Numbered from the stretch's first letter, positions 35,361 to 44,711 are shown. The stretch is 64,000 bases of DNA from Pelolinea sp. (GCA_012797975.1 JAAZOD010000009.1:1-64000); one strand, 5' to 3'. A program made the numbers and translations. Notes: generated by a model from the letters alone, not told the origin.

Positions 35361-36289
35361 AATGCAGGATGCTCTTACTTTTTCTTCTGATTGCAATTTT
35401 ACTGGTAAGCTGTTCGAAAAATTCCACCGGGAATGCTGCTGGAGCAACACCTACCACACTCATCGAACTGGATACGAATACGCCAGAAGCTACTGCCACC
35501 AATGCAGCGACCAATACACCGTTGCCCACTGAAACTCCCTCCTATACTGCCACTCCCGATACTCGCATGCCTCCGGAGCAATGGAAAAGCTGGCCGGTGG
35601 TACCGCAGATATCCGGTACCGTACTGGATATCTACCAACATGGGCAGGAATTGGGCAGAAACCCTAACGCCTTTTCCAAAATTGGCGATTGCCAAAATGT
35701 AAAAGAAGCATTTTTGGGTTTCTTTGATCGGCAAGCAGTGGCACTGGCTGAAAGCCAGAAAGGGTTGCAGGAGACCATTGATAACTTCAGGGGATATTTC
35801 AACCGGGATGGCTTTGCCGTCAAGGGTGGTCTCAATGCACCTTCCAGTTTGAACCCGCTGATGTCCGATCCAACTGCCTGCCAGCCGGAGGAGAACCCGC
35901 TGCAGTGTGAAATTCGCAACAATAACCCTGCCTATGCGTTTGTCAGCTTTGAGTTATGGTACCAGGGGCGTTCCGCTGAGAATTACGAAGGATATCTGCG
36001 CCAGGTACTGGATTATTTGATCTCCGAGGGTGTAATTCCGATCTTGATCACCAAAGCGGACAATACCGAGGGGGATGATTCCATCAATTACACCATTGCC
36101 AAACTGGCTTATGAATATGATCTGCCGATGATCAATTGGTGGTATACCGCACATACCATGCCTAACAATGGCATGGATACTACGCGTAATGACAATTTCC
36201 ATATCTCACCCGAAGCATGGACGGAACGCAGCTATGACGCCCTGGAAACACTGGACCGCATTTGGAAAATCGTACGAGATATTCGGTAG
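35357..36289 (+). CDS. SGNH-like lipoprotein with Cys at the nucleophile position
   Basis: 310 residues. Lipoprotein signal with lipobox L-V-S-C at residue 19, a Thr/Pro-rich linker (~30-70), then an SGNH-type domain. Block I reads S-K-I-G-D-C-Q, so the Ser of G-D-S is Cys112; the end has D-N-F-H-I-S for the Asp/His pair. I believe related Anaerolineae proteins also carry G-D-C, but cannot check. It may use a Cys nucleophile or bind acylated glycans without hydrolysis. Co-translated with the preceding SGNH gene (ATGA overlap). Confidence 0.78.
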   Translation: MKCRMLLLFLLIAILLVSCSKNSTGNAAGATPTTLIELDTNTPEATATNAATNTPLPTETPSYTATPDTRMPPEQWKSWPVVPQISGTVLDIYQHGQELGRNPNAFSKIGDCQNVKEAFLGFFDRQAVALAESQKGLQETIDNFRGYFNRDGFAVKGGLNAPSSLNPLMSDPTACQPEENPLQCEIRNNNPAYAFVSFELWYQGRSAENYEGYLRQVLDYLISEGVIPILITKADNTEGDDSINYTIAKLAYEYDLPMINWWYTAHTMPNNGMDTTRNDNFHISPEAWTERSYDALETLDRIWKIVRDIR

Positions 36290-36300
36290 ATAGGGATACC

Positions 36301-36549
36301 ATGGACAAAAATACGATCGTTGCACAAGTTGGCAAAAAAATCGCGGCCGATATTTTGAAAGAGCCAAACAAAATCATCAAAGCGGATGAAGCAATCATCA
36401 GCAGTGGCTTGGTGGATTCGTTTTCATTGGTAGATCTGGCATTGATCGTGGAGGACCTGTACGGAGTCCATATCGACGATGCAGAGCTATCCGCAGATGT
36501 ATTCGATACACTCAATCAATTGGCTGATCTGGTACTGAAGCGATTATAG
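36301..36549 (+). CDS. Acyl carrier protein
   Basis: 82 residues. Carrier domain with phosphopantetheine site Ser in L-V-D-S-F-S-L-V-D-L, flanked by the usual acidic helix II/III. It is DltC-sized. It would hold the acyl thioester made by the downstream AMP ligase. Start ATG at 36301 is chosen because the upstream in-frame codons overlap the previous gene and are not ACP-like. It is 1 bp from the ligase gene. Confidence 0.9.
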   Translation: MDKNTIVAQVGKKIAADILKEPNKIIKADEAIISSGLVDSFSLVDLALIVEDLYGVHIDDAELSADVFDTLNQLADLVLKRL

Positions 36550-36550
36550 A

Positions 36551-38233
36551 ATGAAAAATTTTTCCTCCGTATTGCTGGAGCACTATGCCAACCAAGGGGA
36601 TAAGGTGATCTTGTATTTTCAAAGCATTGGAAAAGAAGATCTTCCCATAACTTACAAAAGTTTATTGGAAAATTCCTACTGTTATACAAAAGAATACATA
36701 AAAAATGGCATAAAACCCGGAGATATCATCATTCTTGTTCTCCAACACAGTTTGGAATTGATTTACGCATACTATGGTGCCATTCTGGCAGGTGCAATAC
36801 CTTCCATCATGCCATTTTTAACAGAGAAATTACTACCGGAAAAATACCAGCAGGATTTTCAATCGTTGGTGAAGATCATCCAACCCGAATCCATCATTAC
36901 TTATCAAGAATTCAAGCAAGGTGTTTTTGACCAATTCAGCCAGCAATTGCCGGTGCACAGCATGCTTTTATGCGAGGAGATCGCATTGGAAGGCGAACCG
37001 TTACCAGCCGGACTGCCTGGCCTGACGCGTGACTCCCAGGATATCGTACTGCTGCAACATTCCTCAGGCACCACCGGACTGCAAAAAGGAGTGGCATTAA
37101 CACACCAGGCGGTCTTCCAGCAGTTGGAACATTATTCCAAGGCCATTCACCTTGCGCCGCAAAAAGATGTGATTGTGAGCTGGCTGCCTTTGTATCATGA
37201 TATGGGACTGATCGCCTGCTTTTTAATGCCTATTCTCTGCGGTGTACCGCTGGTGATGATGTCTCCCTTCGATTGGGTGAAAGCACCATACCGGCTATTC
37301 ACTTCTATCAGCAACTATCATGGCACGTTATGCTGGTTGCCCAATTTTGCCTACAATTTTTGTGCAAAAAAGATCCGTGATTCACAGTTGGAAGAGGTCG
37401 ATCTCTCCAGTTTACGGGCGGTCATCAATTGTTCCGAGCCCGTTCGATATGAGAGCCATCAAGCTTTTTTACAAAAATACCGACCTTTTGGATTCAAGGC
37501 TAGTGCTCTGGCTGCCAGTTATGCCATGGCTGAAAACGTCTTTGCAGTGACGCAGGGCGGGGTTGATTTTCCACTGGTGGAAGACCATATTGACCGGGAT
37601 GATTTTCAGATGCATAAAAAGGCGACACCGGTTACACCGGGAGCAGCCGGTGTGATCATGCTTTCCACCGGAAGGCCCATTGAAAGTGTGGCTGTACAAG
37701 TGATCGATGAGCAGGGGAAATTGCTGGGAGAAAGGCAAATTGGAGAAGTAATCATTCAAAGCGATTGCCTTTTCACCGGATATTACAATCGACCGGACAT
37801 TACTGAAAAATCAGTCTTGAACGGGTGGTTTAAAACCGGGGATTATGGCTATCTTGCTGAGGGGGAAGTGTATATCACCGGTCGTAAGAAAGATCTGATC
37901 ATTGTGGGTGGAAAAAACATTTATCCGCAGGACCTGGAAGCCATTGCCATGGAGGTGGAGGGAGTTCATCCTGGTAGGGTGGTGGCATTCGGCATTTTCA
38001 ATGAATCCTCAGGAACAGAGGACGTGGTTATCGTGGCTGAAGCCAATAAAGGTGCGGAGGATAAGGAAGAGATCGGCAATGCCATCAAAGAGAAAGTGAC
38101 GCGGAACTCTGCCATTGCGCTGCGGCATGTGCTAGTGGTGGATGAGAAGTGGCTGATCAAAACCAGCAGCGGCAAAATTGCACGTTCTGCAAATAAAGAG
38201 AAATATCTTGCCCAGCTCCATCTGCCAAATTGA
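36551..38233 (+). CDS. AMP-forming acyl ligase (FAAL/DltA-like)
   Basis: 560 residues. Adenylate-forming enzyme of the ANL superfamily: P-loop L-Q-H-S-S-G-T-T-G-L-Q-K-G, A5-type block S-Y-A-M-A-E-N, hinge G-D-Y-G-Y-L-A-E-G and the C-terminal catalytic Lys in T-S-S-G-K-I-A-R. The overall pattern is closer to fatty-acyl-AMP ligases than to DltA. It would activate an acyl group as AMP ester and load it on the neighbouring ACP. The acyl group is not readable from sequence. Last gene of the operon. Confidence 0.9.
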   Translation: MKNFSSVLLEHYANQGDKVILYFQSIGKEDLPITYKSLLENSYCYTKEYIKNGIKPGDIIILVLQHSLELIYAYYGAILAGAIPSIMPFLTEKLLPEKYQQDFQSLVKIIQPESIITYQEFKQGVFDQFSQQLPVHSMLLCEEIALEGEPLPAGLPGLTRDSQDIVLLQHSSGTTGLQKGVALTHQAVFQQLEHYSKAIHLAPQKDVIVSWLPLYHDMGLIACFLMPILCGVPLVMMSPFDWVKAPYRLFTSISNYHGTLCWLPNFAYNFCAKKIRDSQLEEVDLSSLRAVINCSEPVRYESHQAFLQKYRPFGFKASALAASYAMAENVFAVTQGGVDFPLVEDHIDRDDFQMHKKATPVTPGAAGVIMLSTGRPIESVAVQVIDEQGKLLGERQIGEVIIQSDCLFTGYYNRPDITEKSVLNGWFKTGDYGYLAEGEVYITGRKKDLIIVGGKNIYPQDLEAIAMEVEGVHPGRVVAFGIFNESSGTEDVVIVAEANKGAEDKEEIGNAIKEKVTRNSAIALRHVLVVDEKWLIKTSSGKIARSANKEKYLAQLHLPN

Positions 38234-38326
38234 TAAAATTCTTTTGAAAAATGTCCGAAATCCCTGTAATTTTCTATGTAGAATAGTGTATAACGATAGC
38301 ATGATCGGAAAGAACCCATACAATCT

Positions 38327-39580
38327 ATGGAAACATTTAAGCCATTAAAGAATACGTTCAACGGATTCTTCAAGAAAAATCCATATTTGCGGATTATTGG
38401 ATGGAATGCGCTCGTTGTTGCCCTCCTTTTTGCAGGTAGCTGGTTAATTGCCCATTTTTTGATGGGAGGAAAGGATTTTTATGTAAAATGGAGCAGTACT
38501 GTCCTTTTGCGTACGGAACAGATCAACCCGTACAGCAATCAGGCAACTCAAAGGATCGCTGAATCTGCAGAATCGACCATCTTTTTTCCACTTGCCGAGA
38601 ATGCTGTATTTTCCAGCCCAATCTATAGTCTTTTTCTTTATTATCCGTTGAGTTTTATACGCAATTTCGAATGGGCCAGGGCGGTCTGGTTAACTTGCTG
38701 TACTTTCTTTTGGGTGAAAGCCTGGAAGGGGCAAAATCTATTCAAAAGAATATCGAACACTAGCTCACAAATCCTCTTTCTGTGGATTTTTGCATTCTTG
38801 AATGTCTTTACGCTGATGATCTTTTTAGGGGGAGATCTGGTTGCGATCTCTTTCTTGCTGATCCTGTTTGCTTTTCAAAAGATACAGGAGGGAAAATATG
38901 AGCTGGCGGGAATTTTCTGTGGTTTGGCAACGCTAAACCCGGGGCTGGCATTGAGCGCCATGTTGATTTTCACCATCTTCAGCATTAAAAATCGGAATGC
39001 TGGTTTTCTGGTGTGGTTCCTGATCACAACCGGGTTGCTTTGTTTTTCCGGCTATTTGCTTCAAAACGATTGGATGATTCAATTCTTGCAGAGCAATATC
39101 AAAGTGGTCAGAACTTTGATTTCTAGTGTCGATCTTGGAATAAAAAATTTGACCCAACTACTGAAAATTGCACTACCTTTGATCCTGGCCCTTTTTGAAT
39201 GGCTGCGTTCACTCAATCGGTTGGATCAACCGGAAAAGGTAAACTGGATTTTCAACTATACGATCCTGTTGCTGGCATTGGGCTTCTGTAATCTGATCCC
39301 ATCGCTCATCATTCTTTTTCTTCCCGCGATTTTTCAGATTTACAGTGAATGGGAAAAACGGGAGAGTTCGACCGCTCGGCTTATCGGGTATGGACATCTG
39401 GGTGTTTACCTTGTAATTTCCATCCTTTTATTGATCCTGAAGCCAGGAATTCTGGTAGGCAGGGATGCAATCCCCGAATTCTTAGTCTGGCTGACCGGAT
39501 TTCACCTGATCGTGGGCATGTATTGGATCAGGGGCTGGTTGTATCAGGATACCATGAGGAATTTCATAAAATCTGAGTGA
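38327..39580 (+). CDS. Polytopic membrane glycosyltransferase, GT87-like
   Basis: 417 residues with ~10 hydrophobic helices. The N-terminal loop has D-F-Y-V-K-W-S-S and I-N-P-Y-S, matching the acidic/Pro-Tyr pattern of GT-C type mannosyl- or arabinosyltransferases in the GT87 (DUF2029) family; no further motif is certain. It would transfer sugar from a polyprenyl phosphate. The gene lies 93 bp after the acylation operon and may act on the same glycan. Confidence 0.6.
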   Translation: METFKPLKNTFNGFFKKNPYLRIIGWNALVVALLFAGSWLIAHFLMGGKDFYVKWSSTVLLRTEQINPYSNQATQRIAESAESTIFFPLAENAVFSSPIYSLFLYYPLSFIRNFEWARAVWLTCCTFFWVKAWKGQNLFKRISNTSSQILFLWIFAFLNVFTLMIFLGGDLVAISFLLILFAFQKIQEGKYELAGIFCGLATLNPGLALSAMLIFTIFSIKNRNAGFLVWFLITTGLLCFSGYLLQNDWMIQFLQSNIKVVRTLISSVDLGIKNLTQLLKIALPLILALFEWLRSLNRLDQPEKVNWIFNYTILLLALGFCNLIPSLIILFLPAIFQIYSEWEKRESSTARLIGYGHLGVYLVISILLLILKPGILVGRDAIPEFLVWLTGFHLIVGMYWIRGWLYQDTMRNFIKSE

Positions 39581-39642
39581 CATTTGTGCAATTTATGCTA
39601 TACTTTCTCCGGTTAATCTCAAACTGAAACATTGGAGGAAGT

Positions 39643-40809
39643 ATGACGAAAACAATTGGGATTCTCACCGGGGGAGGCGATGTACCAGGTTTAAATCCGG
39701 CGATGAAAATGGTCGTTCTTAACGCAATTGAAGAGGGATATAAGGTCTACGGTATTCGGCGTGGATGGATGGGTTTGTTGAACTATGATCTGGATGAGCC
39801 GGCCACCCATGAATATTACGTCAATGAATTGGATGATTTGGCTGTGCGCAAGATTGACCGCAATGGTGGCACCTTCTTGCATACTTCGCGAACGAATCCA
39901 CAGAAGGTAAAGGATAAAGATGTTCCTGATTTTCTCAAAGGGTCACCGGAAGGCGAGGATTTAGGGAACAACTCCTTTGACTTCACCTCTCATGTGCTCA
40001 AGATCCTTGATCATCTCAATATTGACGTACTGATCACCATTGGCGGTGATGATACCCTCAGTTATTCAGCGAGATTGACCAAAGAAGGTTTTCCGACGGT
40101 TGGGATTCCCAAAACGATGGATAATGACGTGTTCGGCACCGATTATTGTATCGGTTTCTCTACTGCCATCACCCGCAGTGTGGAAATGATTACCAATATG
40201 CGCACTTCACTTGGTTCTCATGAACGAATTGGGGTGATTGAACTGTTTGGAAGGAATTCGGGGGAAACCAGCTTGGTGAGCGCTTATTTATCGCATGTTG
40301 ATCGTGCAATTATCTCCGAAATACCTTTTAATATGGAAAAATTGGCAAATCTGTTGGCCGATGATAAGCAGCGCAGCCCTTCGAATTATTCCATCATGAC
40401 CGTCTCCGAAGGCGCGACCATTAAAGATGGCGAAATCATTGAACGGGGTGATACCGATGCTTATGGTCACCGCAAACTTGGCGGTATCGGCGACATTATT
40501 GCCGAAGAGATCAAACGGATAACCGGACAAAATACCATGTACCAGAAGCTGGGTTATTTAATGCGCTCAGGGCCACCGGACTCATTGGACCGCATGGTAG
40601 CAATGTGCTTTGGAACATTGGCTTTTCAATTAGTAAAGAAGAATGATTTTGGAAAGATGGTAGCACTGCGAGAAGGCAAATATACGACCTTCCCGTTGGA
40701 TCAAGTTACTTCGGGAAAACGTGTGGTGGATGTGGATGCATATTATGACAAAGAAAACTATAAACCGCACGTGAAGAACGTATTCGGACTTCCCATGTTC
40801 CTTTCTTGA
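39643..40809 (+). CDS. pfp: 6-phosphofructokinase, pyrophosphate-type signature
   Basis: 388 residues. Phosphofructokinase fold with G-G-G-D-V-P-G-L-N near the start, G-G-D-D-T (Asp137) and P-K-T-M-D-N-D (Lys157). In the family, Asp and Lys at these two places (Gly104 and Gly124 in E. coli PFK) mark enzymes that use pyrophosphate instead of ATP. It would catalyse the reversible glycolytic/gluconeogenic step in the cytosol. A GGAGG site precedes the ATG and a strong terminator follows. Confidence 0.88.
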   Translation: MTKTIGILTGGGDVPGLNPAMKMVVLNAIEEGYKVYGIRRGWMGLLNYDLDEPATHEYYVNELDDLAVRKIDRNGGTFLHTSRTNPQKVKDKDVPDFLKGSPEGEDLGNNSFDFTSHVLKILDHLNIDVLITIGGDDTLSYSARLTKEGFPTVGIPKTMDNDVFGTDYCIGFSTAITRSVEMITNMRTSLGSHERIGVIELFGRNSGETSLVSAYLSHVDRAIISEIPFNMEKLANLLADDKQRSPSNYSIMTVSEGATIKDGEIIERGDTDAYGHRKLGGIGDIIAEEIKRITGQNTMYQKLGYLMRSGPPDSLDRMVAMCFGTLAFQLVKKNDFGKMVALREGKYTTFPLDQVTSGKRVVDVDAYYDKENYKPHVKNVFGLPMFLS

Positions 40810-40817
40810 ACTAGAAT

Positions 40818-40845
40818 AGGGCGGGCAAATACCCCGCCCTTTTTT
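40818..40845 (+). terminator. Intrinsic terminator after the PFK gene
   Basis: 8-bp GC-rich stem AGGGCGGG (40818-40825) and CCCGCCCT (40833-40840), loop 7 bases, followed by six T in total. Confidence 0.9.
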
Positions 40846-40853
40846 AACTAAAA

Positions 40854-41351
40854 ATGGATAATCCAATTTACCAACGACCCAATACCTATACCATGATCCC
40901 GCGTGTTCTGGCTTTCATTGAAAAAAATGATGAAGTCTTGATGATTGAACGTGCGAAAAAAGATGCCTTTGCGTATAGAAAATTAAATGGCATCGGTGGG
41001 CACGTCGAAAAGGGGGAAGATCCACTCACTGCCATACGACGCGAAGTAAAAGAAGAATCAGGGTTGGAAATTGATGATTTTTTCTTCCATGCTGTGATCT
41101 TTATCGATGTCGAAGAAGAAAAAGGAGTGTGTGTTTTCCTGTTTTCCGCCACTTATGACAAGGGCGATGTGCAACCATCACCGGAGGGGAATTTGGTATG
41201 GATAAAGAAGGATGCTGTGCAGGATTACCCGGTGGTGGAAGATGTACCATTTCTTCTCGACATTATTGGAGAATCAAAAAAGGACGGGGAAGTCAAATAT
41301 CTGCAGTACCGCTATGTGGATGAAAAATTAACGATCGCCCGTATCACATAA
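40854..41351 (+). CDS. Nudix hydrolase (MutT-like)
   Basis: 165 residues. Complete Nudix box G-x5-E-x7-R-E-x2-E-E-x-G-L around residues 44-66 (G-G-H-V-E-K-G-E-D-P ... R-R-E-V-K-E-E-S-G-L). It hydrolyses a nucleoside diphosphate-linked substrate, probably an oxidised NTP; specificity is not clear. The start lies directly after the PFK terminator. The C-terminus overlaps the converging rsmD by 24 bp. Confidence 0.88.
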   Translation: MDNPIYQRPNTYTMIPRVLAFIEKNDEVLMIERAKKDAFAYRKLNGIGGHVEKGEDPLTAIRREVKEESGLEIDDFFFHAVIFIDVEEEKGVCVFLFSATYDKGDVQPSPEGNLVWIKKDAVQDYPVVEDVPFLLDIIGESKKDGEVKYLQYRYVDEKLTIARIT

Positions 41352-41906
41352 ACGTTTTTGGAAGAATAACAGCAACGTGCTTCCGTAGGTACGCGAATCG
41401 AACATCTCCAGATTGACCAGCGACATTTCTTCTTTTTCAACAGGATGGATTTGAACGATCACCCAGCCATCTTCGCTAAGAAACTGTGGATGTTGATCGA
41501 CCAGCAGGATGGCTTTTTCCCAAAGTGCTTTATATTGGGGTGGAGCAATAAAAATGTATTCAAAACTGCTTTGAGCAGGGCGCGATAAATAACTGAATGC
41601 GTCTCCAAAAATCACATGAGCTTGGGATGCAACTTTGCAAAATGCAACGTTTTGTAGAATGATTTGATAGGCCACGCGGTCTTTTTCAAGAAAAGTGGCA
41701 CTGGAAGCACCCCGGCTGAGTGCTTCGATCCCCACGCTGCCGGTTCCTCCGAACAGGTCAAGAAAATTGGCGTTCTGAATATCCGCGCCGAGGATGTTGA
41801 ACAGGGCTTCCTTCACGCGGTCCGTGATCGGGCGGGTTGAATCACCGGGTACTGACTTTAGATGCAATCCTTTGGCCGATCCAGAGATGATGCGTGGAGA
41901 GGACAT
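41328..41906 (-). CDS. rsmD: 16S rRNA (guanine966-N2)-methyltransferase RsmD
   Basis: 192 residues. SAM-dependent rRNA methyltransferase; the opening R-I-I-S-G-S-A-K-G-L-x-L, T-R-P-I-T-D-R-V-K-E-A-L-F-N and L-D-L-F-G-G-T-G-S-V-G-I-E-A-L-S-R-G are diagnostic. The usual catalytic D/N-P-P-Y motif reads A-P-P-Q-Y here, so the Asp/Asn is missing or shifted; whether this is a lineage trait should be compared. It overlaps the Nudix gene tail to tail. Confidence 0.88.
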   Translation of the reverse strand: MSSPRIISGSAKGLHLKSVPGDSTRPITDRVKEALFNILGADIQNANFLDLFGGTGSVGIEALSRGASSATFLEKDRVAYQIILQNVAFCKVASQAHVIFGDAFSYLSRPAQSSFEYIFIAPPQYKALWEKAILLVDQHPQFLSEDGWVIVQIHPVEKEEMSLVNLEMFDSRTYGSTLLLFFQKRLCDTGDR

Positions 41907-41919
41907 ATCCCAATTCCGC

Positions 41920-42366
41920 CTATTTGATCCCTTTATAGGTCCAGATTCGATTCGCGAAATAATTCCAGAATAGAACGACTATGATGGCGATACCCAGTGC
42001 CAAATTATGCCCCAGGGTGGTGGGGGAGATGACAGAATTTGCTTCCAGCAATGTGCTGGAATAGCGGATCATCGGCTTTTCAAGCGCTGCAAAGAGCGGG
42101 GTACGAATTCCAAGTCCGATCACACTTACAATAATGAATTTGATGAATTGCGAACCAAACGACTTTTCTTTTGATTCCGGGTAGGTCCACAAGCGATTCC
42201 AGATGAAATTATTGGTGAGGCCCATTGAAAAGGAACAAACACTGGCAACGATGGAATTGAAATGAAAGATGCTGATGCATAGATTAAAGATGCCAAAATC
42301 AACCAGTGTTCCGCTCAGCCCTACCAGCGCAAATTTAATGAAACGTTTGGGTAATTTCTTTTCCAC
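41920..42366 (-). CDS. GtrA-family membrane protein
   Basis: 148 residues, four membrane helices. The start R-F-I-K-F-A-L-V-G-L-S-G-T-L-V-D-F-G and N-N-F-I-W-N-R-x-W-T-Y mark the GtrA family, which is thought to help move polyprenyl-linked sugars across the membrane. It lies 8 bp after the UDP-xylose synthase-like gene, so the pair probably supplies sugar to surface glycans. Confidence 0.85.
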   Translation of the reverse strand: MEKKLPKRFIKFALVGLSGTLVDFGIFNLCISIFHFNSIVASVCSFSMGLTNNFIWNRLWTYPESKEKSFGSQFIKFIIVSVIGLGIRTPLFAALEKPMIRYSSTLLEANSVISPTTLGHNLALGIAIIVVLFWNYFANRIWTYKGIK

Positions 42367-42374
42367 AAACTCTC

Positions 42375-43328
42375 CTATGGCATACGGCTTTGAAAATAGG
42401 GTATTGTTTTCTTCAAACCGGTCACCAGGTCAATGGTTGGTGACCAGTGCAACAGCGTCTTTGCCCGATGGATGTCAGGTTGGCGGCGGTCGGGATCTTT
42501 TCCGGCCACTTTATTGTGCAGAAATACCACACCTGACGGATTTTCGAACAGATTGTTAATGGTAAATGCCAGGTCCTTGATCGAAATTTCTTCAGGGTTC
42601 CCGATGTTGATAGGATCATGTTCATCAGAATACAGTAATTTCACAATGCCCAGTACCAAGTCATCCACATAACAAAAACTGCGGGTCTGTTCACCATCTC
42701 CATAAATGGTCAACGGTTCTTTTTTCAAGGCCTGCAAAAGGAAATTTGGCACTGCGCGTCCATCATCCAGGCGCATTCGGGGACCATAGGTATTGAAAAT
42801 TCGGGCAATTCCCGTGTTGATTTTATGGTAACGATGATATGCCATGGTAAGGGCTTCTGCGAAACGTTTGGCTTCATCGTATACCGAACGCTCTCCAATC
42901 GGATCGACATTTCCCCAATAGGATTCTTTTTGAGGGTGTTCTACCGGATCACCATAAATTTCACTGGTTGAAGCCAGAACATAGCGGGCATTATTGGCAC
43001 GAGCTACCCCCAGCGTATTCAAAGTTCCAAGCCCCCCGGCTTTCATGGTTTGAATAGGGAGGTTGGGGTACCCATAGGGAGAACTGGGGTTGGGGCTGGC
43101 AGGAGAAGCAAAATGCAGAATTGCATCCACTTTTTCCGGCACCATAATATAGTTGGCAACGTCATGGAGAATGAAAGTAAACTTTGGATTTCCTGTCAGA
43201 TGGGTGAGATTATCGGGACTACCGGTGATGAAATTGTCCATGCCAATCACTTCATGACCATCTTTGATCAAAAAATCACAAAGATGAGATCCAATAAAAC
43301 CTGCTGCTCCGGTGATTAGTATTTTCAT
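42375..43328 (-). CDS. NAD-dependent epimerase/decarboxylase, UDP-xylose synthase-like
   Basis: 317 residues. Extended SDR: NAD motif [10 protein letters not shown] at residue 7, catalytic Y-D-E-A-K-R-F-A-E (Tyr/Lys), and [16 protein letters not shown], the hallmark of UDP-glucuronate decarboxylases (UXS). It would convert UDP-glucuronate to UDP-xylose; other nucleotide-sugar epimerases are possible. The ATG at 43328 is chosen because the upstream extension is not conserved-looking. It is divergent from scpB. Confidence 0.86.
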   Translation of the reverse strand: MKILITGAAGFIGSHLCDFLIKDGHEVIGMDNFITGSPDNLTHLTGNPKFTFILHDVANYIMVPEKVDAILHFASPASPNPSSPYGYPNLPIQTMKAGGLGTLNTLGVARANNARYVLASTSEIYGDPVEHPQKESYWGNVDPIGERSVYDEAKRFAEALTMAYHRYHKINTGIARIFNTYGPRMRLDDGRAVPNFLLQALKKEPLTIYGDGEQTRSFCYVDDLVLGIVKLLYSDEHDPINIGNPEEISIKDLAFTINNLFENPSGVVFLHNKVAGKDPDRRQPDIHRAKTLLHWSPTIDLVTGLKKTIPYFQSRMP

Positions 43329-43356
43329 AGAATGCTTGTCGGTTGACCGATATTCT

Positions 43357-43386
43357 TTGTTTTTCGTCACCATTCTCAGTTATAAT
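43357..43386 (+). promoter_or_regulatory. Promoter candidate for scpB
   Basis: TTGTTT (43357-43362), 18-bp spacer, perfect TATAAT (43381-43386). An in-frame ATG at 43389 would lie before the transcript start, which favours a later scpB start. Confidence 0.5.
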
Positions 43387-43430
43387 GAATGGCGTTTGAA
43401 GGTAAATATTATAGCATGGGTCAGGATGAT

Positions 43431-43988
43431 ATGGACGAAAGCGTGGTGGAAAAAAGGAAAACCCTGGAAGCAATTCTGTTTGTTTCTTCCAGTTCTATTT
43501 CTCTGGTAGATATTGCCAAGATCGTGGAGGTTCCCACTGCAGAAATTGCAGCGATCATCAAAGAAATGAATGAAGAATATGCCCATGGGCATGGAATTCG
43601 CATCACGGTCCATAATAATCGTGCTCAACTGACGACTGCACCGGAATTAGCTGAAAAAATTGAAGAATTCCTGGGTTTGGAGATTACCACAACACTGAGC
43701 CGGGCTGCATTGGAATCATTGGCAATCATCGCCTATAAACAGCCCATCACACGCCCCCACATCGATGAGATACGAGGTGTGAACAGTGATGGGGTGGTAC
43801 GCACTTTATTGAGCAAAGGGCTGATTGAAGAGATGGGCAGGGCAGAGAGTATGGGAAAACCGATCCTATACGGTACAACCGAAGATTTTCTGCACTATTT
43901 TGGCCTGGAATCCATTGCGGAGCTGCCTGAAATCACCAGTTTATCGGTCAGCGGTGGAAGCTCGGCCCAACCTGTTTTGAAGCAATAA
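43431..43988 (+). CDS. scpB: Segregation and condensation protein B
   Basis: 185 residues. Winged-helix partner of ScpA/SMC in chromosome condensation, with E-A-I-L-F-V-S-S, L-S-R-A-A-L-E-S-L-A-I-I-A-Y-K-Q-P and I-R-G-V-N-S-D-G-V-V-R-T-L. The ATG at 43431 has an AGGA site and fits the promoter; ATGs at 43416 and 43389 are alternatives. The pseudouridine synthase follows 3 bp later, the usual scpB-rluB order. ScpA is not in the window. Confidence 0.92.
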   Translation: MDESVVEKRKTLEAILFVSSSSISLVDIAKIVEVPTAEIAAIIKEMNEEYAHGHGIRITVHNNRAQLTTAPELAEKIEEFLGLEITTTLSRAALESLAIIAYKQPITRPHIDEIRGVNSDGVVRTLLSKGLIEEMGRAESMGKPILYGTTEDFLHYFGLESIAELPEITSLSVSGGSSAQPVLKQ

Positions 43989-43991
43989 TTT

Positions 43992-44711
43992 ATGGAAGAG
44001 CGATTACAAAAAATACTCTCGCGCTACGGTTATGGTTCGCGCAGGGAAGCTGAAAAACTGATTGCGGAGGGCATTGTATCCGTCAATGGAAAAACTGCCA
44101 TCCTCGGACAAAAAGCGGATATCGAGTCTGATTCGATCAAAGTGGGAAATCGCCTGCTCAAGAAAAAAGAGACTCAAAAAATCTATATTGCTTTTCATAA
44201 ACCACGTGGTGTTCTTTCGGATATCGTCAGAATAAGAGACGAAAAGATCGTCCGTGATTACATTGATGTTCCCGACCATATTTTCATCGTTGGCCGACTG
44301 GATAAGGACAGCGAGGGGTTAATGCTTCTCACCAACGACGGCGAACTGGCTAACGTGCTTACCCATCCACGCTATGAACATGAAAAAGAATATGAAGTGC
44401 TGCTAAATCGGGTGCCGGATGAAAAACAACTCAAGGCATGGCGTAACGGCGTGGTGTTGGAAGATGGCCTGCGGACTGGTAAAGCATCGGTCAGTATCTT
44501 CCATACCGATCCACAGGGATGTTGGGTGAAGGTGATCATGAAAGAAGGGAAAAAGCGGCAGATACGCGAAACCTCCGCCCGAATTGGGCTATTTACCAAG
44601 CGAATCATTCGTATACGCATTGGAACACTGGAATTGGGGAATCTTGATAAAGGGAAATGGCGCTACCTGACAGAAAAGGAAATAAAAAGTTTACGAAAAG
44701 GACTTGCCTAA
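43992..44711 (+). CDS. rluB: RsuA/RluB-family pseudouridine synthase
   Basis: 239 residues. S4 RNA-binding domain at the N-terminus (R-L-Q-K-I-L-S-R-Y-G-Y-G-S-R-R-E-A-E-K-L-I), then the catalytic domain with V-G-R-L-D-K-D-S-E-G-L and the C-terminal K-E-G-K-K-R-Q-I-R. It modifies a uridine in rRNA, probably 23S. It follows scpB by 3 bp. The terminator stem includes its last codons. Confidence 0.9.
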   Translation: MEERLQKILSRYGYGSRREAEKLIAEGIVSVNGKTAILGQKADIESDSIKVGNRLLKKKETQKIYIAFHKPRGVLSDIVRIRDEKIVRDYIDVPDHIFIVGRLDKDSEGLMLLTNDGELANVLTHPRYEHEKEYEVLLNRVPDEKQLKAWRNGVVLEDGLRTGKASVSIFHTDPQGCWVKVIMKEGKKRQIRETSARIGLFTKRIIRIRIGTLELGNLDKGKWRYLTEKEIKSLRKGLA

